64,000 nucleotides of DNA from Solea solea (GCF_958295425.1 NC_081148.1:8775466-8839465), one strand, 5' to 3'; positions 32,557-46,122 are shown, numbered from the stretch's first letter. Made by a program: numbers and translations. The notes: generated by a model from the letters alone, not told the origin.

Positions 32557-33499
32557 AGTCACATTGAAGGCATTGTAATAAAGGTGCCAGGTTTTCATCG
32601 TAAAAAGGAATTACATGGGTTGTGCAACATCCAACATTACTATATTGTATGGTTTTTTTTTTAATAAAAAACAAAATATAATTCAAGGGACTTAAAGTTT
32701 ATCTGGAAATGTTGGGCCTTCTAAAAGTTAAGATGTTTCTGCATTTCCATCTCAAACTATAAGAGGCTACAACTGCAGAAATATGAACTTCCCATTGACA
32801 AATTCAGGGAATTGGCCGACCCTAAGAGTTGGGGCAAGGAGAGGGTCATTATGGGAAAGAAAATCAAACATGACTGAATGTAAAACCCTAAACAAACAAC
32901 TTAAATTGCAGATTAGTCACTGACTCCTGAAAGAGAACTGACTCAAAGAGAGAGAGAGATTTAATACGATACTATATCTTTCACAGTCTCACCTCATTTG
33001 ACATTGCCAAGTAATGATGGGGAATTCTTCTTCCCTCTCCTAGCAAGAGTCCCCCTTTCTCCCCTCTCTGGTGGCCTGTCCCTCCACATTGAGACCCACA
33101 CAAGCGCTCTGCACCACAGCCTGTGAAATCCCAGAGCCCTATGAAATCCAATAGCATGGCTTTTATCCCCCGAAGATACAGTACAAATCATCATTGGTTT
33201 TATCTCAGCTGGGAATGTCGATTTATCTAAATGAGCTTAGTCCCTCTAGCTGCCTGTCAGAGTTATTTCTCCCTCTCCAACACAAGCCCCACCCTGATAT
33301 TCTCCCTTCATCTCATCTTTTTTGTTCCTTCTCCCGTCTCACAGCTCCTCTCTTCTTCCTCCCTCGCTGATTTAGTGAGGTTTAGATCCTTTCCATGTCT
33401 AGGTTCTTTGTTCTGTCAAAAGGGAGGAGAACAGCAGAGCATGGGGCAAGTGATGGGATTGGTATCCTGAACTGGGCACCAGTTTTGTTTCAAAGCCTG

Positions 33500-33960
33500 T
33501 CTTACTGGCCAAAAGACGACCAAAAATTGGACAAACCATATAAAGTGATCTTTAAAGGGCTTTTGGGGGGTTAAGACCAGTTCAGGGTTAGAATTGGGTT
33601 TTGGTAAGGGGTAAGATATAAGTTAGTTTAGGCACTTGTGTGTTGTGATGGTTGAGGTTAGAGTAAGGGGCTAGGGGTTGCATTATGTCTATGAGTGTCC
33701 TTGTACTTTACTTATAAGTCCTTTTGTGTCATAAACAGTGACCTTGTCAGGACCAGTAGGGCTCATGGGGAACAAACCCTGGTTCTATTGAGGCAGAACC
33801 TCACTTCCAAGGAAGGTGGTTACATTTGGGGCTAAGATTTGAATTGTGGTTGGGTTAAGGTTATGGATAGTACTCTGTTTAGGCTGTCCAAATGGATAGA
33901 AGTCAATCCAGAATAGTTGTGCAAACCTGTGTGTGTGTAAGTGTGTGTGTGTGTGTATTG
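33500..33960 (+). repeat. GGTTAG-rich dispersed repeat ending in GT microsatellite, copy 1
   Basis: Contains TTAAGACCAGTTCAGGGTTA, GTGATGGTTGAGGTTAGAGT and TAAGGGGCTAGGGG, then GTGTCCTTGTAC and, at 33931-33958, an interrupted (GT)n. The same word order appears at 62510-62720. This is a dispersed fish family with telomere-like wording, not telomeric DNA. Confidence 0.55.
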
Positions 33961-34060
33961 CTTGTGTGTGCTGTTCCGAGTCCCTTTAGTGTGCAGTGGA
34001 ATGTACTTAATCTGCCTGCCATCATAATGCAAATGAAGTTCCCTGGTCCCAGCAGGGACA

Positions 34061-34063
<3 letters not shown>

Positions 34064-34125
<62 letters not shown>
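34064..34125. repeat. (GT)31 microsatellite
   Basis: Uninterrupted GT run of 62 bases, followed by GAGGCACTTGACAG. A CA-rich degenerate tract lies at 34228-34275, giving opposite-strand complementarity with it. Confidence 0.95.
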
Positions 34126-34128
<3 letters not shown>

Positions 34129-34741
34129 CACTTGACAGAGGATGCTGGAAAGCTCTGGAGGGAGCATCAAAGAATGGGAAAGGCTTCTATCACAGCAACA
34201 CAATGGCTCAGAACCAGGTCCAGTTACACATACACAGACACACACATGCACATGCACATACACATACACATGAAAGTCCATCAGAGCGGACAGAGACGTG
34301 ACACCATTCAGGTATCAAATGAAATTTAACAACAAAGCCCATTTAAGTTGTGCAAGAATGAGTTTAAAATAAGACCAAAACACTTTTATTTTAGGATGAG
34401 GAAAATTATTTTCAATGTCCATGTAAGTACAAACATCTCTGCCACAACTCACTGTATACCTGTCGCTTCTGTGTGGTGTGGTGATGAGTTCTGTATCCTA
34501 CAGCAGGTAATACCTGTGTCATGCACCTGAAGGCAGGCAGACCTGGTTAAGATTAACAGATCTGAGACAATCCAACCAATCAAATAAACAGATAAAACGA
34601 TCGGTTGTGTCTACAAACAACTTTTCTTTTTTTCCCCAAACAACCTTTTTTATATAGATCGCTATCTGGGTGTGAAGAGGGTTTAAATGAATACGGTAAA
34701 ATGTGTTTTAGAAACCAATTATGGACAACACCTTTAAGATC

Positions 34742-34800
34742 AAGGTCAAGGTACTTTTTATTGTCCCAAAGGGAAATTACTTTTGCAGTGGTGTTATAGG
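34742..34800 (-). mobile_element. LINE/SINE 3' tail fragment
   Basis: GTACTTTTTATTGTCCCAAA then GGGAAATTACTTTTGCAGT is the reverse complement of a common fish retroelement tail. No further element body is visible. Confidence 0.5.
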
Positions 34801-35760
34801 CCATTTCTCTCCGCATGGACACAAGAAATATAGGCCTACAAACAGAATGGATTTTTTTTTTTCCAAACTGAGATGTTTACTCTGTTAAAAGACTTTAATA
34901 TATAAGGTATCCTAACTTAAATGTATATCTATGTTTTCACTTCATCATGTCACCATAAATGAAATAGCACTTAAGCAATGCACAATGGGAATATTAACCC
35001 ATTAAAAAGTTGATATGAACAAATAAATGATGTTTCCCTTTCTGTGTCTCACCAAATTAGAAAAAGTCAAGATTGCACAACTGAAAATAGTGTTTTGAAA
35101 ATGCAGTTAAAGAAGTTTACTACACAGTTTTAATCAAAAATACGCAGATGTGTTTACAAGTTAAGCTTACAGTTAAGAACGAAGTTACCAGCGAGAATGA
35201 TTTGAAGGGTTAATGATAAAAGTAAATGAATATAGATGAGTAGTAAATAAAATTCTTATCCATTATAAAACATTGTAAAATGTTGATTAGATACATTACA
35301 GTTGGAAAAAACATTGAGTGTCAAAGTTTCTTCGATTCTTTTAAACTTTACTCTAATAATTAAACTCTAATTAAAACTCCAACTTTAACTAAATTGCCCT
35401 TCTGAATTATTTAACTTCCCAGAACAAATACTAAACTCACAGAATCTGTCGTAAAATACAGCACTCACTTCTCATTTCACTGCTTTGACAGTCAGGTACA
35501 ATAAAATGTGGTCAAAACCTATTTATAGCAAGACAGTTAATTAGATTCAAAGATTAATTAACGTCTTATCTAATCTATCAAAGGGCTAAAGATAACTATC
35601 TAATTAACATTATGAGTGAAGAACAGAAAAGTTTGTCAAACAAAGAACTCAGTGTTATCTGCGACTATCGCTCTTTTCCGATCTCTATTGTTCCCTCTCA
35701 TCCCTCTCTCTTTTCCCCATTCACACATTGTTCCTTCCTCTCTGTTCCTCCTTCACTTCC

Positions 35761-35766
<6 letters not shown>

Positions 35767-35814
<48 letters not shown>
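35767..35814. repeat. (CA)24 microsatellite
   Basis: 48-base CA run after a pyrimidine-rich lead, CTTCACTTCCCTCTCTCA. Confidence 0.95.
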
Positions 35815-35815
<1 letters not shown>

Positions 35816-36399
35816 CCCCCTGGCCCCTGATGTTTATTGATTGCCAGAGTTCATACAAGAGCATTGCTTAATGTGCTTGCTTTCATGTCCTGCCTTTGTT
35901 GTCAGGGCCGCAGCGCACAATATTACAAATTGATCCGTGTCTCGCTGCCACCCTTTGTCAGGGTTTGTAAAGTGAACTACTATTACATTAGCCCTCTCCC
36001 CAAATCATGCCCCCCCACCCGCTTCACTTATTCTGTCTCTTTCTTGTCATTCTGAGGATGGCATCAGCATGGCTAAACACTGGTTTGAGAGCTGATTAGC
36101 AGAGCCACACGCCTGACTGACTGCATTGATGAACTCCTTGAGGTTTGATGATGTAGCCAATAAACGGACACTTTTGATTATCTGACCTCTGACCTTATTT
36201 GTACAACAACCCGTCTCCATGCCCTCCTGCCTCGCCTTTTCCTCCTCATCGCTCCCTTCATGCCTCCTTCACTTCATTGTCCTTCTGAGGTGATCGCCGG
36301 AAAATGAGGTCACGCTTGTGCGAACACAAACAAGGACACATCTTCAAGGACAGTTCACCCTTGAAATGACTGCAGTGTTTTACCACTTTAGCACAGGCG

Positions 36400-36479
36400 G
36401 CTGTGGATATGTGGTAGAGCAGGATGTCTTCCAGCTAAGAAGTTAAGGGTTCAGTCCTGCAGGAATATATATATATATA
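36400..36479 (+). mobile_element. tRNA-derived SINE head with TA tail
   Basis: TGGATATGTGGTAGAGC (36404-36420) resembles an A box region and GGGTTCAGTCCTGC (36447-36460) a B box. A short (TA)n at about 36466-36479 follows. The spacing fits a degenerate tRNA-derived SINE head. Confidence 0.55.
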
Positions 36480-36529
36480 GTTTTAACTTTTAAATTGAAA
36501 CAAATATTCATTAGTTTCAGATCATTGTT

Positions 36530-36600
36530 CACCGGGTTCACCGGTTTTCTTCCCACAGTCCAAAAACATGCAGATTTGGGGATTGGATTGGACACTCTAA
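36530..36600 (+). mobile_element. SINE-like repeat, left piece, split by a MITE
   Basis: TTCTTCCCACAGTCCAAAAA and GGATTGGACACTCTAA match the middle of the repeat at 32270 and 59038. It resumes at about 37011 (GTGTGACCCTGCTTTTGCC, CCAATGTCAGCTGGGATTGG) and runs to about 37085. Confidence 0.65.
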
Positions 36601-37010
36601 TGGTGTGTTTCCACCGGCTCTACTCGCCTCACCTCGCCTCGGCACAGTTAAGTTGTGTTTCTACTCACATAGTACCTGGTACCAGGTACTTTTTTTAGTA
36701 CCTGCTCTAGCAAGGTTCCAAGCGTGCGAGTAGGTCGTGTGCGTGACATCATCAGACTGCCGGCCACTGACTGATCACAGTCATGCCGTCACAGGAAGAG
36801 ATGTCCGACACACAAAAATCAAGCCGAACAGTGCTGAACTGTAAATCAGTTAAAAAGACTAAACAATCCTAAGAACGTAAGTTAACAACTACCAGGGAAA
36901 ATGTCCAAAATCTCAATATTTAAAATAAAGGAGTCTGGTGTATTTAGCGACAGCACTGCTGATCGCGACTGGCATCACAAACAACTGCTTTACAAGTTAT
37001 TAGTCACTCA
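36601..37010. mobile_element. PIF/Harbinger-like MITE, copy 3, right end lost
   Basis: The left end TGGTGTGTTTCCACCGG follows TAA of the SINE word CTCTAA. It shares TAGTACCTGGTACCAGGTAC, GACATCATCAGACTGCCGG and CTGCTTTACAAGT with the other copies. The right terminal repeat is absent: sequence passes from ATTAGTCACTCATTTGTG into the resumed SINE. Confidence 0.65.
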
Positions 37011-37085
37011 TTTGTGTGTGTGACCCTGCTTTTGCCCAATGTCAGCTGGGATTGGTACCAACACCACCCTGCGACCCTCGGTCTG

Positions 37086-40000
37086 ATAGAAGTGTTACGT
37101 GTCACTGCAGCTTTAAGCATTTAACAAGGCACGGTGAACCTCATTGGTACAGTCTTGTAGCATAGGTATGGTATTCACTGTACATCTTCAGAAGTTATAC
37201 AAGTAAAAGCTCTGGAATAGTAAACTTCTATGCAACTTCTGATGGCCTGTCCCTGCAGGCACAAGAAGTTAAGTGGACTCCAAGATAGGCATCCAATAAT
37301 AAGGTTTTCCTCTCACTCCGCTCCTACTCTGGACAACTTGGCAGAAATTTGGAACCAAGACGAAACAACGGCACACATTGACGCGCCTGCAGTCTGACTT
37401 CAACATCCTCTTGAGCCTATCAACAGTGATTCCTGAAGTCTGCATCTCTGACAATGTAATTGCCTGGTCTTCTCCCCAGCTTAAGGCAGAGTGCCTGTAA
37501 TTAAGACTGAATGCCCAGGACCACTACCACCATCCCGACCACATACACACATACAGACACCACCACCTCCCAAAGCTACTGTTGTCATGGAGAAAAGACA
37601 TCAGGGGAAGAGGCTGCAAATGTTTGTGGTGATGGGGGTAGCCGGTGGAGGGTGGTTGTGAGAGTAGAGGCTGTACAGGGGGTTGTTTTCCACTGTGTGA
37701 AGAGGAGGGGGTCGGAGAGGAGGGCGATATGGGGATGGGGGACTGCGGCACAATCATTTTGATTTCTTATGCTGAACGATTACATGCCATGCTAATTGCT
37801 AGCAGAGGGATCTTTAATAAATATTTCATTCAGTGCAGCATCATTACTGCCTAATGTCGTTATTAATCTCCGCCGGTAATTTCCACTCAGGAGAAGCATC
37901 TTTGTGAGGGGAAAGCAGTGTTTTTGCCCCCACAAGGAAAGAAAGAGAGAGGGGGAGATGGAGGGAGGGGGAGAATTAGAGAGCGATGCTGAAGAAGTGC
38001 CACTACATTGAAGTTATGAGTGGAGAGGGGAGGAGGAATGATAGGATAAGAGAAGGGGAGAACAACAAAGAGGAACAAAGAGTGTGCGAGTGAGGAAGAG
38101 TGAAAAAGAAAGAGACAATGGGAAGTTGACCGAACAGCAGAGAATAAAGTGGGAGCTACTACGGACGTATGTCATTTCCTGATAGGCCTTTCCATCAGTG
38201 AGATCATAGCTCCTAATTTAATTGTATACATGGTAAAGGGGTTGCGTAACTGCATTTGTAAAGAAAGGGGGGGAAAAAAGATTTACTCAGGCTAAATCTA
38301 AACATGATGTTGTCATGCTGGAACAATTGAAACTTACCTACTCTTAATGTAACTCCAGATCACTCTATCATGATGCCCAAACAGGCCACAGCTCCTAAAT
38401 CAACTGATTTGGATCTGCTTCCCTAAATCCTCATTGGCAATTCAATTATTTCTCACTTTTTATATTCAACAAATATATTTACACTTTAAATAAGAACAGA
38501 GAATTGGGGTTTACCCATGTTGGTTGGGTCTATAGCATAATAATGAATAAGCTTATACTTAGAGTAGAGCTGTAGCTATTTACATTGTATATTAATCTGT
38601 CACTTATTTTCTCTATGATCAATTGTTTGGTCCAGAGAATGGTAAAAAAAAAAAATGTTGATCACTGTTTCCCATACCTCATTAAAATCTCTTGATTGTG
38701 TCTAAAATAAGATATATTTAATCCAGTGTCTTAGAAGTAAAGAAACCTGGAAATATTCACATTTAAATCAGAAATCCAAAAAGAAAAACACTATCAACCT
38801 CCAAGCCTCTAATTTCATAGTCAAATTTAAATCTCGTATCATGGATTCTACACTTATTATTTGTGCCTTTCTGTTCCCAGTGTAACAGCATTTCACTGGA
38901 CTATCGCAAAATTCAAATTTAATTCATCGCACAACTGAACACAGTGAACAGCGCAGTCTCCCACTATCTCACTATGAACGACAATGGAAAATGTCAAAGC
39001 AGTCCTTAAAGGCAACACAATGCCGACAACATACGCGGTGTTATTTGCAGACCAAATGTGCATGCGGGTCCATATCATGTTGTGCAAGCCATCTCTTTCT
39101 TCATGCAGCTTAAAACATTAAGAAGGCATGAAAATGGCAGCAAGCTAAGCCTTGGGCAAACAGCAAATAGCATTAGCCACCGAGCAGACACTGCATTTTG
39201 CTCATTCCAATATCCATGTGTGCCTGCGGCTATGCTAACTGCTATCAGACTGGCTTATTCACAGACATTTTCCACAGCTCGAGTGCTATTTGGAGCAAAA
39301 TTCAATCTTTGGTAATAAGTGAATTTGAGACGGAGCATGAGCACAAACTAAAAAGCAAATCCAAATCCATGTTGGTTTTATCTAACAACGTGTTTAATGG
39401 CCACATTCCAAACTTTTATGGGAATCGGTTATGAATGGGGACCAGAAAAATGATTATATGCTTTGCCTGATGTTTCAATAGCATGTTCGTCATATATCTA
39501 TGGACAGTGACAGTTATGTTGGAGTAGAAAGACGAAAGATGGAGGAGAGGGAGTGATTTATTGACTTCTAATGAATAAAACTGGAGGCTATCGAACGATG
39601 GAATCTCGGCAGCCGTGACACGCGTCGACGTGATGATGTTGTCGCCCGTGCTTATTTGAAAGTCAGTGATGTCTTCTTCCTGTCTCCTGCTTGATTGTGA
39701 CACTGTTGTGGACATATAACACCTGCCATTTTACTCAAATATGCCTCTGTGTTAGATCTAGCTATATTTAGAGTCTGCACACACACGGTTAAAAAAAACA
39801 AAAAAACAATGCAATACCACCCTTTCTGTCACTGCTGGTAATAAAAAAAGGCTTTAGATAAACCATCTATCTGCCCAAAATCCACTCACACTCTCTTTCA
39901 CTCTGCTTCGATCTTCCTCTTTCTCCTTTACACAGACTCACACACACACACACCAGATCCACACAAGTGATGGCATTACCCCCAAAGAAATGGAGTTGTG

Positions 40001-42198
40001 TGCACCATCCAATTATCTGTCAGGAGTGAATAATGGCCCCAATAATATATTCACACTGCTGTTGCCGATCAATTTTTAATCAAGCTGAGAAATATGGAGG
40101 AAGTGAAGCTAAAATGACCCACCAGGAACTCTCCCACAATGCCTTCGCAGAGGAGTCCCTAATTTTACTACAATCAAATTACCTACTCCCCAGACCCCTC
40201 CCCAACGTCTCCACACTGACCCACCATCATTCGACAAGCGATAATGGTTCCTCCCAGTGTGGGACAGACTAATAGCTACTGCTATAGCAACTGGCTTGTT
40301 CTTTCAGGGGTCAGGGGCGGTGGCCTTCTTAAAGAAAATGTTGGTGATGATAAAGTGGTTCTCTGTAAGTGAGATGTGGTGACAAAAAAAGAGAGCCAAA
40401 TTCTTCCTCTTCACATAAATAAATGCATTGGAGTATTAGGCCTAAACCTTTTGTCCATTTGAATTAGTGTTTTTGGGAATTACCAAAATAAAATGGGACT
40501 GTAACTCTTCTTAAATGATGAGACTTATCGTGACTATGGAAATGAGTGCAGTGCATTTATTTTTGTTTTGTTTTTAATTAATCACTAATTAAAAATGCAA
40601 TGATGTTATGTGATATATAATGTTCACATTTAACCCAGCAGGCTTGAGTGGATAAGGAGACGTTTTTTTACATTTTCCACACATTGTTGCCCATTTACAC
40701 TCTCTAATTGTGCATGTCTAGTTGTATTTCTGGCCACCAGGTGGACTATAAATCTGACATTAAGTCTCTTTTTAGCTCTGTTTTGGTATCCACAACCTCC
40801 TGAGAGCAGTATCTGGCTCTTCACCCGCAAAGTGTTGCTCCACTATGATCACCGGCAGGTTTCTCACTTTATGTGTCTGTCATTTGAACCTCAGCAGGAG
40901 GCTGCGCTTGTTTTGTCTTTGCTGATACGGCGGTCTGCTATAGCTGGAAACGAGGTTGATTAGAGCACCGACACTGAACCAAAGCAGTAAAACTGTGGCC
41001 TGAAAAGAGGTGAAATACCCAACACACCTCCGGAGAGTCAGGTAATATTTTGTTATGCTTAGTTTTTCATACCTACAGTTAGTGCATCTTCTATGATATT
41101 GATGTTTAATTGCAAATAGTAATGAAAATGCATTAGCCAAAGCAAATGTAAGATCAAGCATGATAAATATGAATCAGCACACAGCACGATATCATATACA
41201 CATGCCATACAGATATCTTACATTAGATTCGGCACGGCCAGCTTGTATTGACTCATTTATAAGCAGTATACTCATACGTTGAATTCCTATGTGTAACTAT
41301 GCACACAAACGCACAAAATCGACCTCTTCTCTGTGCACTTTGTGCGTAAATTCCACCGTATATAGCCAGCACCAGTGCTCCAGAGACGGGTCACTTGCAC
41401 TGAGGGCAATCAGCAATGAAAGCTTTCCCATTTGTAATAAACTGCAGCCTCTCAGAAGAGCAATCCTTGGGAGAATCCACCATACTCTCTCCTCACTATA
41501 ACAACAGTGTCTGTAAAACAAATGAGCAGGGGAGGTAATTGCAGACAAACAAAAATTACATTTCCAATAAAGGTTCTCGTCTCTTTGGGCTCCCAGAAGC
41601 CCTTAGCCCTCCTCAACTGTTTAACAGCCTTAATATACCCTCTCATCAGCCTTCCTGTTGAGCAGCCGCCTGAGAGAGGTTATCAGAGCACAAACAGAGC
41701 TCATCTAATGTGAACAGGTTGAGGGTTTAGTGGTTAAAGTGTTTTAGGCAATTAAAAGAGAAAAGTGATGGTGGGGTGGACGGATGAGAGCATTAGACAA
41801 AACACATTTTACATGACCTGTACTTTATACTTGAACGCATTCATGGCTCAGTAGTAAACGTTTCATCATTTGAAGCTGCAATAATGAGCCGGGGAAGAAA
41901 AAAAACAGGTTTACAACACAAATCACAGAAGCAAAGGCAGGGTTTTCAGATTGCAGTGTAAAGAGTGGTGCTTGGTAAAAAGGATTGGATTGAATCATCT
42001 TTTATTAATGTCCGTCAAATAATGTTCATTATCTCATTCAGCGGGTACTGAACATTAAATCTCTAATATGACAAGCTGCCATGTCAGCGTCTTTTTTAAA
42101 GGCGACTAAGACAAGTTGACAAGCAGGTATTATTATGAATGAGCTTTCCTTCATGAGGAGTGTTCACAGTGTGGTCAGGCAGGAGGAGGGCACTGTTC
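37086..42198. other. No gene seen; purine tracts and possible conserved elements
   Basis: Holds a purine-rich stretch at 37925-38120, a fish-repeat-like block at about 38600-38680 (CCAGAGAATGGTAAAAAA), and (CA)n at 39939-39953. The stretch 37750-37895 is repeat-free with CATGCTAATTGCTAGCAG and looks CNE-like. A minus-strand open frame at 39416-39715 is discussed among the findings. Confidence 0.5.
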
Positions 42199-42206
42199 AT
42201 TTACAG

Positions 42207-42350
42207 CAGGCATGCTCAAAGTCTGGCCCGTGGGCCAATCACGGCCCTCGGGTCAGATTTTGATGGTGGCTTTGGTTTTATAATGTAACTTTTCAGAGGG
42301 GACCATTGGCTCCCGGCAATCTTCACGTTCTCAAAGTTTGGACACCCCTG
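42207..42350. mobile_element. Compact 144-bp hAT MITE
   Basis: The left end is CAGGCATGCTCAAAGTCTGG and the reverse-complemented right end is CAGGGGTGTCCAAACTTTG. It is flanked by ATTTACAG (42199-42206) and ATTTAGAG (42351-42358), an 8-bp duplication with one change. No coding capacity. Confidence 0.82.
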
Positions 42351-44267
42351 ATTTAGAGTTTTCTGGCAACACAGGCTGGTGGAGGAAGAGAGGCTGTTGA
42401 AGGTTTGTCAGCAGCTATTGGAGCATACAGTAATGCAATAAGCAGTATTTTTGAACGCTCACAGTTCGGACACTTTTTCCTACTCCAGCTGGACACTTTA
42501 AATATAATGCTCTCCATTATGGCTGAATCAGTTTCTCCGTGTGTGTGACATTATCTTACACACTGCTGTACTTGCACGTTTAATGAAGCTTCACCCTAAT
42601 TTCGCCAATGCAGCTGCCCTTTGGGTGCAGCTGCCCGTTTTAGAGCCACTGTAGTTGTTTCATGTTGCTTTGAGACTCACATCAAAGTGCCATCCAACAG
42701 CTGTCTGCAGCATCCAAATTTATTTCCTCCACTTCTGCTGCAGTGTTTGTAATGTCATTAAAATGCTAGCCTAAAAACGAAACGTTAGAAACTGCAGAAC
42801 ACAGTGAATTCTCATTTTATCCTGATATAATCTTGATGAGCTGTGCTTTTGGGCTTTTATGCTTTATAAATGATCAAACCAAACACTCAAAATTACAGTT
42901 GAGGATTAATATCATTGAGAAATCGAGGAGCTGTGTGTCATTCTCACAGATCATCATCAGATACTGTAGATATTTATTCAAAAGCAATTCATGCCTTAAA
43001 TAAACCAGATACACTTTGCACATGTGCATGAAAACTTACACGTTCTCCTGTTGCCTTGTTTATACTTGTTTATACGGACAGCAAGCGCACTAGGAGCAGC
43101 CACAAAAGCGTTTATGGTCGGTGAACAGCACTTGTCATTATTCTTCAAACTGCAAGGGAACATAAAAAGAAATGAATCTGGATAAACAGGGACTCAACCA
43201 GACAACATCTGCCAATCACTGCTGATATATATAGTGGTTAAATTTAAATAGAAACGGTAAATCACCTTTTTTCAAACACTGTCACAGTCCATTATGTGTT
43301 TGAGGCTTGTTGTTACACCTCACATCTAATAAGCTACAATAAAAGTAGTAAAAGAGATGATGATGGGTGATAGTGTTGGGAAGTCTCTGTGTCTCACATG
43401 CAGCTTAACTTCTTAACAAGGGCACTTGGAGAGTACAGGACTCTCTGGTCTTTAGACCCATGCTAATAAAGACAAATCTGGTGGTTTTCCCTCAGACTCA
43501 TCCATTGCGTGCACGGCAGTTGCCTCGGTGTGCGACATAGCACTGCGATAACATTTGTAGGCGTTGAGCCAAACTCACCGGCGGCGATGACGTCATTGGT
43601 GGTGTGCACGGCCTCGCTTTCGGACGCACTGCGGTGAGTGGAACCTGGGCTTAAGTGTACTCTCACACCCAACACACACACACTCTCTCACACATAGTAA
43701 GAATTCCACTGAGTGCAGCAGCAGTCATCTCCCTGAAGCACTGAGATCAAATCAGCTTGTTTATCTGATGGTGAGCCTGACATTAGGCCAAACTAAAGGT
43801 CCCTGCCCGGCTTCCTCTTATCAAACCCTGTGAACAGTGAACTCTGTGGCCCGACCACTCACTAGGGGGAAATTGATTACAGCCTCGAGCCAAAAAAAGG
43901 CAGTAAGTCCACAGCTCCGTTCATTCGATTATAAATCACGGAGCCGAGTGGGCCGAGGTGGCTATTAGCTACAGATTCTGGATCAGATTCTCCTGATATT
44001 ATTTGATCTTGTAATGATAATGGGTCGAATGAGTGATGGTGTAATCTGAGCTTCAGTGTGGGGTCACGGGTTCATATGACCTCAGTGGCGACTATAAGCG
44101 CCATGGTCAGAGCTTTTAATGAGAGGTCACAGGAGTTCATATTAGTTTGACATATTTTCCTGAAAATGGATGTGGAGATTGTAGTGAAAGTGGAACAGGC
44201 CACCAGTTACTGTTAAAAAACAGACCACAGTGCATACACATACCAGCCACTTTATTAGTTACATCTG

Positions 44268-44420
44268 TTCAACTCATAGACTGTATGAATGGCAAACGCG
44301 GACATAGCCTTTACAGTTTGAAAAGTGTACGAAGTGTAGGAAAAGTGTCACCAGGGGGCGACTTCACTGGTTGCAAAAAGAACCCAAAGTTAATGGAAAT
44401 TAAACTTCAGTAAACGTTTT
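44268..44420. repeat. Dispersed fish repeat with CTCF-like word
   Basis: ACTCATAGACTGTATGAATG, then GTCACCAGGGGGCGACTTC and GGTTGCAAAAAGAACCC, form a word order I associate with a common fish repeat. TCACCAGGGGGCGA (44348-44361) is the same core as in the macrosatellite, showing that it is not unique to the array. Confidence 0.5.
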
Positions 44421-46122
44421 CTTAAAGACGGAATGGTCTCAATTGCTAATTTCATCTCTTCACTAAGTGTTTTTTTGTAAATTATGTTCCCATTAGAGAA
44501 AAATAGATGAGTGGGCACGGTATGATTGACAGCTGCTATCGTCCTAATAATAATACTTAAGAGTGTATCTGTGCACACATCTGCCTGCCTGTCAGTGTTC
44601 TTGCATGATTGTAGGTCATTTGCGGCTTCCTGCTAATGTTAGTGCCCAGAGATATTTAACTGACTAATTTATCCACTGTTTTTTCTTCTCTTTGTTCATC
44701 ATTCTTTATTTTTGCCTCAGTCAACCCTCTGTGGCGGAAGAACTTGGGAATGAGAGAGATGCAAAACAAACAGTCTTTTTCCTCTATAAACCCAACGTGT
44801 GTGAAACCACACACACACACACACACGTCTATAGAAACAACAAACACACCTTTATGTTAAATCTTTGCTCCAGGCTTTTTTTTTTCTCCTCCAAATAGAC
44901 TTGTCGAAAGCTTGACAAGTCTCAACTGAGTTCGCCGCACCAGCCAGGAAATTAAAAATTGTATTTGACTGTCATCTTCCAACTAATCCAAGAAAAGTAA
45001 AAGAAAAGCAGCAACATAACTTCTGTTTGGCCAAGAAATATACATAGTTTTTAACTCTAATTTATACTAAACAAAGCGTTAATTGTGCATGGCTAATTGA
45101 TTGATGCTTGTTAAAAAAACAAAAAATGCCTTCAAAACACAATCATCTCTTTGTTCAAATTTGTGTAGCAGGTCATAAATGTAAAATTAAATTTGCTATA
45201 CTGAGAAGAACTTTACTTACAGTATGACAGTTAGTTAACAACAGTTTGCAAAAACAAAATCTTAGATCTTTTCTATTATGTAGTTCACCATAATATATCC
45301 CCCACCCCCACTCACCTTGAATACCTTCATGGGTGGTGTTTTATACAGCATATGCATCACAGCTGAAACAAATGAAGGATCATTATTTATTTTTTTTATT
45401 TGTTTATTTATTGTCTTAAGTGTGTTTCAACTCCACTTTAGGCCATTAAAACGGTCAGACAGCTTTGAAAACAACAATATTATATAGGGGTTGAATAACT
45501 GTGACAGGGCTATCTTAATAAAATATACTGTTTTACATCTATATATACACAAATACTACATCATGCATTTTTCTCCATTTATTTTATGTACCACTCAACT
45601 CATAAAGAAGAAATTTTAAGTAAAATCTTGCTCTTTGAGCAAAACTTAAATTGATACATCCTTCAAATCTTTTGGGAGGGTTGATTGATTTCTGATTGAA
45701 ACTGTAAACTAATATAATTACAGGCTTAAAGCAAAATAAGAACACTTTGTACACTGGCTTCAAAAGTGGCAGCGACATGCAGTTTTCATTCATCACCTCA
45801 TCTGGGTTTTTTAAAAAAAAACATTCCTGAGACAAGATCAAGCATAAATCTATTTTGTTTTTAACTCTTCAATCACTGCAGCCCCAGAATGTGATTAAGT
45901 TAACAGCTTTATTCATAAATGACTTCCACCTTCTCTGATTTATTACCCGCCACAACATATATGTATAACAATTACATGTTCCACACGCATTAGATTCAAT
46001 CCTAACTCTTCCTACCCGAAATCAGGGCCCGTAACCCACATCATTTGTACGTGTCACCAGATCATGCACGTTAATATCAAAGTGGGAATTATCGGCCACG
46101 TCTGCATCTCCACGTGTGTACA

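Larger units (their letters stand above)
32557..36394. other. No gene seen; several simple repeats
   Basis: Besides the elements listed separately, it has an AG run at about 32947-32960, a C/T-rich stretch at 33240-33370 and AT-rich DNA at 34880-35620. Overlapping 149- and 145-codon frames on opposite strands at 33832-34329 are artefacts of the GT/CA tract. Confidence 0.55.

Noticed and set aside
33832..34329. Open frames of 145 and 149 codons on opposite strands
   Set aside because: Both are sustained by the GT/CA microsatellite, which is open in all frames.
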